64,000 bases of DNA. It comes from an uncultured Clostridia bacterium (GTDB taxonomy: Bacteria; Bacillota; Clostridia; Oscillospirales; CAG-272). The DNA is taken from the NCBI GenBank assembly GCA_946407735.1, contig CAMJPL010000005.1, positions 62,001-126,000 on the forward strand, given 5' to 3'. This document shows positions 31,689 through 40,870 of the stretch, piece after piece. The first letter of the stretch is position 1. Every line of letters starts with the position of its first letter. The position numbers were made by a program, and so were the translations under genes. The notes under the pieces are model-generated. The model was not told the origin of the DNA. It made no database searches and saw only the letters and a list, made by a program, of their open reading frames with translations.

Positions 31689-33887
31689 TTTTCTCTCGCT
31701 CAGCATGTTCGCCATGCGGTTCTGGATCAGCGCCGCCGTCTCGGCCGACGTCCTCGCGCCGGAGAGGAAGGCGGAGACTTCCTCGATCATAAGGTTTCCG
31801 ACAGATTCGTCGACGCGGACATACATATCGAGGCGGTCTATGACCCCGTCGAGCTCGGCGGCAGCTTCGGGCGTGATGTTGCCGATCGTGACTCCCATGC
31901 CTTTGACGAAATACATGCCCGCCATGGTCTGATCGCTCACCGACTTCTCGGCGAGCTTCGCTCTGGCTTTTCTGTTGACCGGGAGCTCGCTCGACGACGA
32001 CTGCGCCTCCTCGCCGAGGAAGAAGCGGACAAACCCAGCGCATCCGTCTATATCCTTCGCCGTCGAGCAGACGGCGATCTCGGACAGCGCGACAAACGGC
32101 ATCGTCGGGCCGCCCTCACGTCCCGGGAAGCCGATGAGCTCTATATCGCCGTCAAACGACACCATCCTGTCAGACCAGTACTGCTTATAGCTGTCGATCT
32201 GAGTGAAGCCGAAGATCGCCCTCTTTTCTTTAAGCACCTCATACTCCGTCAACTCGCCGCCGCTCTTCTGCACCGGCGACTGCTCCGGGAGTGACGCCGC
32301 GAAATCGAGCAGCTTTATGAAATCCTCCGAATCGAAGTCGCAGACACCCTTTTCGGCGTCGGCGTACTGCGAGAAGCCGAAGTAGGCAAGGAATATCGAA
32401 AATTCATCGCGCGAGACGCCGGCGAACGGCGCGCGGTCGGGATAAGCCGAGCAGACGGCGATAAGATCGTCGACGGTAAACGTCTCGGGGATTTCGCCTA
32501 TCGCGACTTCGATATCAGAAGGCGAGGCGTCCATCGTCATGATCGCGAAGCTGCCGGGGACGCTGTACAGCTTTCCTGACCGCTCGCAGGTCTCGATTAT
32601 GTTCCGCTGAAGCTCATCCGACTTAAGGAATCCTCCGAGATCGCCGAGGGAATACAGATCGACGAGGATCCCCTTGTTTATATAGCTCTCATACGGCATC
32701 ATCGAGTTCAGCAGCAGCATGTCCGGGATATTCCCGGCGGCCATATCGGCGTTCAGCGCCGTGATCGCCTCGGATTCAAGAGCGTTCTCGCCGTAATTTA
32801 TGATCTCGACGCGGTAATCGGGGCTGGATCTGTTGAAAGCCGCCGCCGCGCTCCTGACGCCGGATGTGAGATATGTGCAGCCGACAGTGAGGACGGTCTT
32901 TTCCTTCCCGTCAGACGCTTTCGGCGTCAAAAGATATACGGCTCTCCGGTAATGTCCTGAATCTGCCGGAACCGCGACGAATCTCCCGTCTCCGGCAGGC
33001 CGGTAATTCTGATATACGTCGCCTTCGGCGAAATCCGACGCCGTGAAATCGACGACCGTTTCCGCCGTCCCGTCTCCGACGTCGAAGCCCTTTATGCCGA
33101 GCAGTGTCGAGAAAAGAAAATCGTAATCCTCCCCGGCGTTTATCGTGAACGAGCGGTATTCGTCTTTGTCGGGGATCTTAAATCCCTCGAGCAGTTTTCC
33201 GGAGAACAGATCCACCTGGCATATCGTATTGTCCGAAAGCTGCACATAAAGAGCGCCGTCCCTCGTGCCGATCAGCCTGTTTATGGCGGATCCGTCGATC
33301 CCGGCGACGATCTCGCACCCGGTTTCGCTTACGCGGAAGACGTTTTTGCTGTTTGTGACATACAGCTGTCCGCCGGTCTCGGCCATGCCGTTTATATAGT
33401 TCAGATCGCTTCCGGCAAACAGACTCGTGATATCATATTCCTTCAAAAGCCCGCCTTCCGGCGTTATCAGGCAGACATACCCCCGTACGTCGGCGCGGCT
33501 GCCGTCCTCGTGATAGGCGAACACCGACTCATAATACCAGATGTTCTCATCTTCGGTTATATACAAAAGATTTGTGCCGCTTGCCGCGCTGTCGCCTTCC
33601 TTCATATGGCTTTTCAGCTCTATCCTTTGTATATCGCTCCCGTCCTCCGAGACCGACAGCAGAACGTCGTGCCAGTACTGGTTTTCATCCATCTCGCGGT
33701 CGGCGATGATGACCCTGCCTCCCGCCCATCCGGCGAACGATATCTGTCCCGACGCGCTCTCGTAGACGAGCGACGGCGTAAAGGCATGCCCGCCTCCGCC
33801 GTCCTTTTTCCCGCCGCATGACGCCGAAAACGACATACACATAAGTGCCGCGAGCGCGGCCGCCGCTTTCCTGATCCATCCCTTCAT
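31686..33887 (-). CDS. Lipoprotein fusing a propeller-like region to a solute-binding domain
   Basis: 733 residues. The signal peptide ends in FSASC (lipobox), followed by a Gly-rich linker. Residues ~35-310 contain repeated beta-strand units such as GRVIIADRE, GTNLLYITED, GGQLYVTNSKNVFRV and GALYVQLSDNTICQV, which look like a beta-propeller or similar sensor. From about residue 315 a binding-protein domain starts (VLTVGCTYLTSGVRSAAAAFN), with DMLLLNSM and RRAIFGFTQID segments, and ends near the C-terminus. It is the third gene of a unit with an ECF sigma factor and a membrane protein. It is longer than, and not clearly paralogous to, the three 492-494-residue binding proteins. The ligand and role are unknown; sensing is inferred. 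Confidence 0.8.
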   Translation of the reverse strand: MKGWIRKAAAALAALMCMSFSASCGGKKDGGGGHAFTPSLVYESASGQISFAGWAGGRVIIADREMDENQYWHDVLLSVSEDGSDIQRIELKSHMKEGDSAASGTNLLYITEDENIWYYESVFAYHEDGSRADVRGYVCLITPEGGLLKEYDITSLFAGSDLNYINGMAETGGQLYVTNSKNVFRVSETGCEIVAGIDGSAINRLIGTRDGALYVQLSDNTICQVDLFSGKLLEGFKIPDKDEYRSFTINAGEDYDFLFSTLLGIKGFDVGDGTAETVVDFTASDFAEGDVYQNYRPAGDGRFVAVPADSGHYRRAVYLLTPKASDGKEKTVLTVGCTYLTSGVRSAAAAFNRSSPDYRVEIINYGENALESEAITALNADMAAGNIPDMLLLNSMMPYESYINKGILVDLYSLGDLGGFLKSDELQRNIIETCERSGKLYSVPGSFAIMTMDASPSDIEVAIGEIPETFTVDDLIAVCSAYPDRAPFAGVSRDEFSIFLAYFGFSQYADAEKGVCDFDSEDFIKLLDFAASLPEQSPVQKSGGELTEYEVLKEKRAIFGFTQIDSYKQYWSDRMVSFDGDIELIGFPGREGGPTMPFVALSEIAVCSTAKDIDGCAGFVRFFLGEEAQSSSSELPVNRKARAKLAEKSVSDQTMAGMYFVKGMGVTIGNITPEAAAELDGVIDRLDMYVRVDESVGNLMIEEVSAFLSGARTSAETAALIQNRMANMLSERK

Positions 33888-33955
33888 TGTTCTTCCTCCC
33901 GTTCCGGCAAATGATCATAATGCGACGCGTTCATCATTTTTCCGGCGGGTATGGA

Positions 33956-34792
33956 CTAAGACATGTCAAGGCTCATGAGCAGACCTTCAAGAAGATCCCT
34001 GTCTTCGCAGACGGCCGAGCAGCAGACGCCGTCCCTCGCTCCGAACGCCTGCCAGACGCCGTCCTCACCCTGACGGAAATAATACGTCGTCCCGTCTATA
34101 TCGGCGGCCTCGCATCCCTGCCTGTCCATGAGTTCTGACAGATCAATGCCGCATACCGTAAGCCCGAGCGACGGCTCGGTGAAACCGAAAACGACCATAT
34201 CGGCGCTTTTGCCGCCGGAAAGCTCGATCTCATACGACGACGCCGACGTGACGGCTGTCCCCTCCGGCAGCTTTGACGGGACCGGGTAGAGGATATGGAG
34301 CTTTTCCTTTCCGAGCAGTTCGGAAACGCTGCGGCAGACCGATCCAGCCCAAAGTCTGGCGATCTTCGTGCCGCCGACCATCACGCTCCCGTCGTCTCCG
34401 CTCTCTGCCGCGCCGATCACATCGCAGACGATCCCGAACTCCGAAAGGAGCTCCGACGCCGGAGCGCGCATCGCCGCCCTGATCGAAAACGGCAGAGACA
34501 CCGCGACGGCGGCGCATGCCGCGGCGGCGATCCGCGTAAGCCGCCTTCTCCTGCGCAGCTTTTCGCTTATCGCCTTTTCGCGGTTCATCCCGATGATCCT
34601 CGAGACCCCGGCCCTTATCTCCTCCACGGCGGCGGCATCGTCCTCCCGGACGCCGCGCAGCCGCTCGGCAAGTGAGGAGCACTCCTTTATAAGATCGCAG
34701 TCCATCTCCCTCTCCGGCTTTTCGATCTCGCTGTCGGCGATCTCGGTAAGGAGACGGATCATGCTCTCTCTGCTTAATTCTTCACTGCCCAA
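33956..34792 (-). CDS. Putative membrane anti-sigma factor
   Basis: 278 residues from a TTG at 34792, chosen because GGAGG lies 8 bases upstream; longer frames to 34849 cover that site. A cytoplasmic N-terminal helical region (residues 1-85) ends in a cluster of Arg, followed by one membrane helix (about 87-107) and an extracytoplasmic C-terminal domain of about 165 residues. This topology, and its place between a sigma factor gene and a lipoprotein gene, fit a membrane-bound anti-sigma factor. No zinc HxxxCxxC motif is seen. The family is not recognised, so the function rests on context. Confidence 0.65.
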   Translation of the reverse strand: MGSEELSRESMIRLLTEIADSEIEKPEREMDCDLIKECSSLAERLRGVREDDAAAVEEIRAGVSRIIGMNREKAISEKLRRRRRLTRIAAAACAAVAVSLPFSIRAAMRAPASELLSEFGIVCDVIGAAESGDDGSVMVGGTKIARLWAGSVCRSVSELLGKEKLHILYPVPSKLPEGTAVTSASSYEIELSGGKSADMVVFGFTEPSLGLTVCGIDLSELMDRQGCEAADIDGTTYYFRQGEDGVWQAFGARDGVCCSAVCEDRDLLEGLLMSLDMS

Positions 34793-34927
34793 CGTGTGAG
34801 CCTCCAATACGCCTTTCATCCGCTTCGGAAAAATAATGAACGCTGTCATATGATATAACCGTCCGAAAGCGGGAAAATGCTGTTCTGTTTTCTCGAATTA
34901 ACATTATGTTTACAATCGTGCGGACAT

Positions 34928-35488
34928 TCATATCCGCCCGTCGTCTGCCGCCTTTTTTATCAGCGGGCGAAGCTTGTTTTTTATCTTCCCCAGCCTGTGC
35001 CTGACCGCCGACAAAGTGATGCCCTCTCTCGCCGATATCTCGGAATATGTAAGCCCCTGATCGAACCTGAGATCGTACAGTCTTCTCTCGTCCGCGTCAA
35101 GCGCCGACAGGATCGCCCGGGCCAGCCTCTCGATATCCTCCGGGGACGCCGCGTCGTCCATGCCGACCGATATCTCATATACCGGACCTGTGCCGTCATC
35201 GTCCGGCTCATCCCCGCCGGACGGCGTCTTCTCGTCGAGACTCCCGGCTATCACCCTGCTCTGCCGCTTTTTCAGGCGGTAGTAATCGGCGATCCTGTCC
35301 TTCGCCGCCTTGTAAAGCCATTGGCGGGGATATTCTATCGGCTTTTTCAGCCACGCGGACGTGAAGGCCGCGAAAACATCCTGAGCGATATCCCCGGCGT
35401 CCTCCGGCGGCACCCTTCCCCGGCAGTAGCTGAGGATCTCGGGATAAAACTCCTCGGCGGCGGCGTTCAGCTTGTCCAGATCTTTCAT
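34928..35488 (-). CDS. ECF-type RNA polymerase sigma factor
   Basis: 186-residue sigma-70 family protein. Region 2 (residues ~14-75) shows DAGDIAQDVFAAF and PRQWLYKAAKDRIADYYR. Region 4 (~125-178) shows LDADERRLYDLRFDQGLTYS and EISAREGITLSAVRHRLGKI, a clear helix-turn-helix. The linker between them is long and acidic. A sigma-A-type promoter lies upstream, so its basal expression does not need autoregulation. It heads a unit with a membrane protein and a lipoprotein. Target promoters are unknown. Confidence 0.92.
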   Translation of the reverse strand: MKDLDKLNAAAEEFYPEILSYCRGRVPPEDAGDIAQDVFAAFTSAWLKKPIEYPRQWLYKAAKDRIADYYRLKKRQSRVIAGSLDEKTPSGGDEPDDDGTGPVYEISVGMDDAASPEDIERLARAILSALDADERRLYDLRFDQGLTYSEISAREGITLSAVRHRLGKIKNKLRPLIKKAADDGRI

Positions 35489-35545
35489 CTTCTTGATCCG
35501 CCCTGATCTGTGAATGTCGATGATATTTGAATTGCCGTTGATATT

Positions 35546-35574
35546 ATTTTACCATCCTCCGAGCGAGATTTCAA
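35546..35574 (-). promoter_or_regulatory. Promoter of the ECF sigma factor gene
   Basis: TTGAAA (35569-35574) and TAAAAT (35546-35551) on the minus strand with a 17-base spacer. Confidence 0.75.
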
Positions 35575-35611
35575 GCCGGTATCGGCGTTTATAAATAATT
35601 TACATTCAAAG

Positions 35612-35647
35612 CGAAAGAACCGTCCCGCCGGTAAGATCCGGCGGGAC
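35612..35647 (-). terminator. Terminator of the glycan operon
   Basis: GTCCCGCCGG (35622-35631) pairs perfectly with CCGGCGGGAC (35638-35647) around a 6-base loop; on the minus strand GGTTCTTT follows. It lies just after the binding-protein stop. Confidence 0.82.
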
Positions 35648-35671
35648 GATATCGGTATCATAAGAGATTAA

Positions 35672-37156
35672 TCAGCCTTCCTCCGTCGCCTCGAGGTTCT
35701 TGTAGAACCTCTCGAGCGTCTTCAGAGCGCCTTTCTCGTTTTTCGCGTACCATGACGCGAAATCGGTCTTCTTCTGCTGCACGCAGAGGCGTCCGAGCGT
35801 ATAGAACAGGTCGCTGAAGCCGGTGTCGAAGCCGAAGTAGTTGCCGCCGACCTCATAGCAGATGGTGTCGAACAGCAGGTCCATCATCCTGACGGTGTCC
35901 TCGTCTCTGGCGAGCTTGCCGGTGAGGATGGTGTCGTAATAGGTCGGGATGACCTCGTTGCCGCTCTCGTAGGCGAGCATCTCGATGACGGCGCCGACCA
36001 TCTCGGGGCGCTGGATCGTGGTGGGCACGCACATCATGCCGCCCCAGTCGAGGGAGTAATACTCGGTCTGGTTCTCGTCGTACTTCGGGTAGGGAAGGAA
36101 GCCGAAATCTATCTCATATCCGCGCATCTTCTCGGCCTGCGATATGGCGTTGAGCTCGAACATCATCCGCCCGGAGTCGATATGGATCATCGTCGACTCG
36201 TCCGACATCGACGCCGGCTCGAAGATGACGTTGTCGACGGCGAGAGCTGTGAAGCGCTCGACGAGGCTGACCATCTTCTCGGTGTTCATGGCGAGCTCGA
36301 CCTGACCGCTGTCGTTCATCTTCGTCATGAACTGATCGGCGCCGGGAACGAAGGCGATATATTTCGATATCTCGTTCGTCGTCACGCCGTAGGCGTCGTT
36401 TATATCCATCGTGCCGTTTCCGTCGACATCGGCGACGGCGGCCCTCGCCATCTTGTCGAAGGCGTCGATGGTCCACTTCCCGTCGTAGACGAGCTGATAC
36501 GGGTTGTCAAGCCCGAAATCGCTCACCATCTGCTTGTTGAAGAAGATGACGTACGGGCAGGGGATCATCATGTCGTTTATGAGGAAATACGTGTTCTTCC
36601 CCAGCCTCATGACGTCCATCTGCCGCTTGTTCCACCACTCGGCGTCAAGATCGATATGCGGCAGATTGTCGGCGTTGTATAAAAATCCGCCCGACGACAG
36701 CGACGAAACGCCGCTGATGCAGTGCAGGAACACCTGATCGTAGGCGTCCTCGCCGGCAGAGATGCTTTTCTTCACGACGGCGTTCTCCGCTTCGAAGTTC
36801 TCATACATCGTCGGCACGATCTTCACGTTCAGCGTATCCTCTATCTTCGCCGAGCGGCGGTATAGGGCGTCGTTCATGACGTCGCCGTTTTCCTCGGTCG
36901 CGACGAAGTAGTAGGTGTAGCCCTGCCAGTTGAAGATCGCCTGCCTGAACTCGGCTCCGCCGAAGTCGAGATCGTCAGGCAGACCTATCGGTGTGCGGGT
37001 GGATTCGGCCTCGGTCTCGGCCGCCGTCACAGCGGCGGCACCGTCATTCTCGGACGCGCCCGGCTGAGGCGATGAAGCTGATTCGCCGCAGGCGAATAGA
37101 GACGATCCGGCAATCAAAGCCGCCAGAAGAGCGGCCGGCAGCTTATTTGTTTTCAT
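35672..37156 (-). CDS. Extracellular solute-binding lipoprotein (operon-terminal, paralogue 3)
   Basis: 494-residue lipoprotein with lipobox LFAC (Cys23), an Ala/Thr/Glu linker, and the LPDDLDFGGAEF start of the binding domain. DVDGNGTMDIND at 243-254 is a Ca-loop-like motif after DGKWTID, at the same place as in the paralogues at 7625 and 15732. GGAGGAG precedes ATG 37156. It starts 24 bases after the aldo/keto reductase gene and closes the five-gene glycan operon. This makes a glycan-derived sugar the most plausible ligand, but no permease gene is present. Confidence 0.88.
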   Translation of the reverse strand: MKTNKLPAALLAALIAGSSLFACGESASSPQPGASENDGAAAVTAAETEAESTRTPIGLPDDLDFGGAEFRQAIFNWQGYTYYFVATEENGDVMNDALYRRSAKIEDTLNVKIVPTMYENFEAENAVVKKSISAGEDAYDQVFLHCISGVSSLSSGGFLYNADNLPHIDLDAEWWNKRQMDVMRLGKNTYFLINDMMIPCPYVIFFNKQMVSDFGLDNPYQLVYDGKWTIDAFDKMARAAVADVDGNGTMDINDAYGVTTNEISKYIAFVPGADQFMTKMNDSGQVELAMNTEKMVSLVERFTALAVDNVIFEPASMSDESTMIHIDSGRMMFELNAISQAEKMRGYEIDFGFLPYPKYDENQTEYYSLDWGGMMCVPTTIQRPEMVGAVIEMLAYESGNEVIPTYYDTILTGKLARDEDTVRMMDLLFDTICYEVGGNYFGFDTGFSDLFYTLGRLCVQQKKTDFASWYAKNEKGALKTLERFYKNLEATEEG

Positions 37157-37180
37157 TATAACTCCTCCAAATTAAAGCAT

Positions 37181-38272
37181 TCATCCGAAATATCCAGATA
37201 TTTCGCTCATTCTCGCGCTCTGTTCGACTCCGAACGGACATCTTGCGTCGCAGTGACCGCATCCGAGACAGTCGGAGGCGTTTATTTCAAGCGTCCTGTA
37301 ATGCTCAGCGGCGAGAGCGTCGCCGGAAAGCGCGAGATCGTAATATTTATTCACCAGTCCGATGTCTATCCCGGCCGGGCAGGGGCTGCAGTGATTGCAG
37401 TAAACGCATCTTCCGGCCGAGCCCGACGGGACAAAGGAGCCGATGAAGGAGTAATCGAGCTCCTCCTCGCTCTTATCGCAGTAAGCCAGCAGCCGTCTGA
37501 TTTCGCCGATATCCGACGCGCCGGGCAGAACGGTCAGCACGCCGGGCTTGTCGAGGCAGTAGCGGATGCACTGATATTCTGTCATCGCCGCTTTGAAGGG
37601 AGACGTCTTCGCGTCGAGCAGCTGACCGCCGGAGAACGGCTTCATGACCGATATGCCGATGCCGTCCCTTTCGCATCGGCGGTAAACCGCCTCGCGCTCG
37701 TCGGCTTCTCCCCTCGCGTACTCCCCTGTCTGCCAGTCGTAAGCCGGGTTCACCGAGAACATCAGCATGTCGGCCGGAACGTCGTCGAGTATCTCCATTA
37801 TGACCGACGGGGTGTGAGAGGATAGCCCGATATGCCTGACGACGCCGCTCTCCTTCATTCCGACAAGCAGATCATAGACGCCGTTCTTTCTGTATGTCTC
37901 CCAGTCGGAGCTCTCGTCCTGACAGTGAATGAAGCCGTAGTCGATATAATCAGTCTTAAGCGTCTCAAGCTGCCATTCGACCGACCTTTTGATCCTGTCG
38001 GCGTCGAGCGTCCAGCCGTATTCGCCAGACAGATAATCGGCTCCGAAATGTATCTGATACATGACGTTTTGTCTTACGTCGCCAAGTCCCTCCCGGAATA
38101 TCGGGAAGGCCTGACTTCCCCCGGCGGCGAGATCGAAATAGTTTATCCCGCCGTCATACGCGGCGCGAAGGGCTTTCGCGCCTTCCTCCGTCCCCGCCTT
38201 GTATATATAAGCGGTCCCGAGCCCGATCTCGCTTATTCTGTCACCCGTTTTCCGGTTTATCCTGTATCTCAT
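37181..38272 (-). CDS. Aldo/keto reductase with C-terminal 4Fe-4S motifs
   Basis: 363 residues. The N-terminal TIM-barrel reductase starts RISEIGLGTAYIYKAG, with the substrate/cofactor pocket seen as DGGINYFDLA. The catalytic Tyr position of canonical AKRs is not clear here. The C-terminal part carries two ferredoxin-like clusters: CVYCNHCSPCPAGIDI (near residue 290) and CLGCGHCDARCPFGV (near 335). Ferredoxin-coupled AKRs are common in anaerobic Clostridia. The ATG at 38272 overlaps the previous stop by 4 bases. In the operon it would reduce or oxidise a sugar-derived carbonyl, which is inferred. Confidence 0.88.
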   Translation of the reverse strand: MRYRINRKTGDRISEIGLGTAYIYKAGTEEGAKALRAAYDGGINYFDLAAGGSQAFPIFREGLGDVRQNVMYQIHFGADYLSGEYGWTLDADRIKRSVEWQLETLKTDYIDYGFIHCQDESSDWETYRKNGVYDLLVGMKESGVVRHIGLSSHTPSVIMEILDDVPADMLMFSVNPAYDWQTGEYARGEADEREAVYRRCERDGIGISVMKPFSGGQLLDAKTSPFKAAMTEYQCIRYCLDKPGVLTVLPGASDIGEIRRLLAYCDKSEEELDYSFIGSFVPSGSAGRCVYCNHCSPCPAGIDIGLVNKYYDLALSGDALAAEHYRTLEINASDCLGCGHCDARCPFGVEQSARMSEISGYFG

Positions 38273-39387
38273 AGATCGCCGTTCCTTCCGTATGCCTTGC
38301 TGACGATTATCGAAAGCTCTGATTTTCCGCCGGTCAGCCGTCCTTCGAGTATATCGTCTTCCGTCACCCGCGCGAGAAGGATCTCCTTGTCCTTATATCT
38401 CTCGCGGTCGTAGATGATGTTTATCATGCCGTCCGGCGACTCGCAGACGTCGGGATAAGACACGTTCTGCCGCCCGTCGATGAGAAGCCCGCCGATCCAG
38501 CTTTTTCCGTCCTCCTCCGACAGCATCGCCGTGAGATTGTTGCGTCCGGTGAATCTGTAGTGGTTGACGAGCAGCAGACGGCCGCTTTTCAGCCTCCTTA
38601 CGCAGAAGCGGGAGCACGGACCGCCGAGCCCCGAATTGCGCTCGCCCCGCCACGTGACGCCGCCGTCGTATGACTCGGCCATGCCTATCCCGTCCGACGC
38701 CCTTATCAGCATGACGAGACTGCCGTCTCCCCGCTCGTATATCATGTGCTCGTCGATAAGCCGGTTAGGATAATCCGAATGGCCGATCAACTCGAACGTC
38801 GAGCCGCCGTCAAGCGAGCGGTAGACATTTGAATATCGCTCATCCGGCAGACGGTTGAGCTCCGAGTCGGAGCTTTTCCATATCGAGCAGGGCAGCAGCC
38901 ACGTGCCGCCGCGCGTGACGATCGGCTTGTTCATCATTATGCCGTTGGCGATACGCTTCGGCGGGGAGAATACCGGCATATCGGCGTCGGGATCATCGCA
39001 CACCGCCCGCCAGACGCCCATCCTGCCGTCGTACAGGCCGTACGACTGGGCCCAGAACAGATTCAGCCTGCCTGACGGGTCGATCCAGAGGCACGGATCG
39101 TAGCAGCGGACGAACTCGGGAGCCGGGGGCAGCACGGCCATTATGGCTTTCCCGAAATCATGCGGGTCGCGGCTCTTGTACAAAAGCAGGAAATTTCCCG
39201 CCTCCTCGGTCTTCATCCCGGTGTAGAAGACGGCGTAATACGTCCCGCCCTTCGTGCACTCGATTCCGGGGATGCCCTGGAAAAGACGGCTTTCGTCGGC
39301 ATACGGTCCGGCCGGATCGCTCAGCGCCGCGCCGTCCGTCAGATACGACGCCGGAAGGAGCGAAAGATCCTTGTTCTCCATAATCAT
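38269..39387 (-). CDS. BNR/Asp-box sialidase-like protein
   Basis: 372-residue six-bladed propeller-type protein. Three Asp boxes are visible: SLDGGSTFE, SYDGGVTWR and SEEDGKSWI. Arg-rich and WxDPSG segments (LWIDPSGRLNLFW) suit an exo-glycosidase. No signal peptide is seen. The start is ATG 39387 with AGGTGG 5-6 bases upstream; a second ATG is at 39381. It starts 1 base after the GH43-like stop. Its substrate may be a sialic acid or another acidic sugar, not proven. Confidence 0.85.
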   Translation of the reverse strand: MIMENKDLSLLPASYLTDGAALSDPAGPYADESRLFQGIPGIECTKGGTYYAVFYTGMKTEEAGNFLLLYKSRDPHDFGKAIMAVLPPAPEFVRCYDPCLWIDPSGRLNLFWAQSYGLYDGRMGVWRAVCDDPDADMPVFSPPKRIANGIMMNKPIVTRGGTWLLPCSIWKSSDSELNRLPDERYSNVYRSLDGGSTFELIGHSDYPNRLIDEHMIYERGDGSLVMLIRASDGIGMAESYDGGVTWRGERNSGLGGPCSRFCVRRLKSGRLLLVNHYRFTGRNNLTAMLSEEDGKSWIGGLLIDGRQNVSYPDVCESPDGMINIIYDRERYKDKEILLARVTEDDILEGRLTGGKSELSIIVSKAYGRNGDL

Positions 39388-39388
39388 A

Positions 39389-40852
39389 TCATCCACCTGT
39401 CCTGACGTTTTCCTCTTCCTTCGTCTCGCGTCTGCCGAATACGGTAAAGCTGACGACGCCGGGACGCAGCCCCTTCGGCCATCCGTGCACTGTGAGACGG
39501 ATGTATCTCCCCGGGATCGGGGCGAAGGTCCTGTAATCGATGCTGAGATCGTCACGGTTGTCCCTCGCGTCGAGAGCCGTGGTCCATTCACTGCCGTCGA
39601 GTGAGACAGATATATCGTACCTGAAAGGCCCGGGAACAACGCCTGCGTCATAATCCAGTCCGACCTCCCGCCAGATGATCCTCGACGCGGCGATATTGTA
39701 GACGGCCTCGGCGTCCACCTCGAGCGTCGGCAGAGGGTCTGCCTCCTCAGGCAGCCAGTGAGTGAGCAGACTGTCGTCAAGAGCGTAGAAAGCCTCATGC
39801 CCTTCCGTCCGGCTGGAAGCGCGGCATCTGAAGCGCTGGAAGAAAGTCAGCGGGACAAGCCCGGCGTCCCCCTTCTCAGGCTGACACGGGCCGTACTGCG
39901 GCGTTTCGGTCATGCCGGGGCAGTAAATTTCTCCATTGTCGTCGATCTCCATCCTGTCCATGCCTATCCTGCGCTCGAACGGATGATTGTAGGCGACGGG
40001 GATCGTATAGAACGCCCACAGGCTGCCGTCCGGAGCCCGCTCGACGCACCCGTGTCCGCCTCCCCTCACAAGCCCCTGCCTTGAGCCGATTATCGGGTTG
40101 CGCTTCTGGTAGACGAACCCCGATAGCGGGCCTTCGTCGGAATAATACGCTCCCATGGAGTATCCCGGGAACTGGGTGCCGTTCGCGGCGTATATGAGAT
40201 AATAACGCCCGCCGTATTTCAGCATCCACTGCCCCTCTATCCAGCCCCAGCGGCTGTCCTGACAGTCGGCTCCGAATCTCTCCCAGATGTGGGACGGATC
40301 GAACCGGTTCAGTATCACAGGCTCGGTAATTATCCTCTGTGGATCTCTTTCGTCGAGCCTGACGCCGAGCGTGAAGCTGGAGCCGCCGCTCTCCGGGCTG
40401 CCCTCGCAGCCGAAATAATACATATACACCCGGCCGTCGTCATCCCTGAAAAGAGCCGGATCGACGGGTCTGAGGCCCTTGCCGTCGGGAAGTATGAAAT
40501 CCCCGACGTATCTGAACGGTCCTGTCGGGCTGTCCGATGAGTAAAGCCCGTCGGAATGCCGCGTCATCCAGAAGCGCCCGGCCGTTTCGACGACCGTCGG
40601 GCTGTAGCCGGGCTCGCACGGGATATTGCACGGAACGTATTTCCAGCTGACGAAGTCTTCGGATACGTACGTCATTCCGTAACTCGGGTAAAGGTACCAC
40701 TTCCCGCTAAAGAGCATGACGCTCGGGTCGCTTACCGAGCGGTAATCGCTCGCGGGAACGCCGTCCATGCCGGCTCTCCCCTTGTCGGTGCCGCGCGGGA
40801 TCGACGGCAGCGGGAGGGGATTTATGTAAGTCGGATATTTTATTTCGTCCAT
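39389..40852 (-). CDS. GH43-like glycoside hydrolase with F5/8-type C-terminal domain
   Basis: 487 residues. A five-bladed propeller-like domain (residues 1-~335) shows SVSDPSVMLFSGKWYLY (the catalytic Asp of the DPS motif), VDPALFRDDDGRVYMYYFG and WGWIEGQWMLKYGGRYYL with the likely acid Glu. The C-terminal ~140 residues (YNIAASRIIWRE to RYIRLTVHGWPKG) match an F5/8C discoidin-type carbohydrate-binding fold. No export signal is seen. ATG 40852 is chosen; an upstream TTG (40870) is in frame and no strong ribosome site distinguishes them. It follows the TIM-barrel gene within 20 bases. Confidence 0.85.
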   Translation of the reverse strand: MDEIKYPTYINPLPLPSIPRGTDKGRAGMDGVPASDYRSVSDPSVMLFSGKWYLYPSYGMTYVSEDFVSWKYVPCNIPCEPGYSPTVVETAGRFWMTRHSDGLYSSDSPTGPFRYVGDFILPDGKGLRPVDPALFRDDDGRVYMYYFGCEGSPESGGSSFTLGVRLDERDPQRIITEPVILNRFDPSHIWERFGADCQDSRWGWIEGQWMLKYGGRYYLIYAANGTQFPGYSMGAYYSDEGPLSGFVYQKRNPIIGSRQGLVRGGGHGCVERAPDGSLWAFYTIPVAYNHPFERRIGMDRMEIDDNGEIYCPGMTETPQYGPCQPEKGDAGLVPLTFFQRFRCRASSRTEGHEAFYALDDSLLTHWLPEEADPLPTLEVDAEAVYNIAASRIIWREVGLDYDAGVVPGPFRYDISVSLDGSEWTTALDARDNRDDLSIDYRTFAPIPGRYIRLTVHGWPKGLRPGVVSFTVFGRRETKEEENVRTGG

Positions 40853-40870
40853 GATCGTGACCGCAGACAA

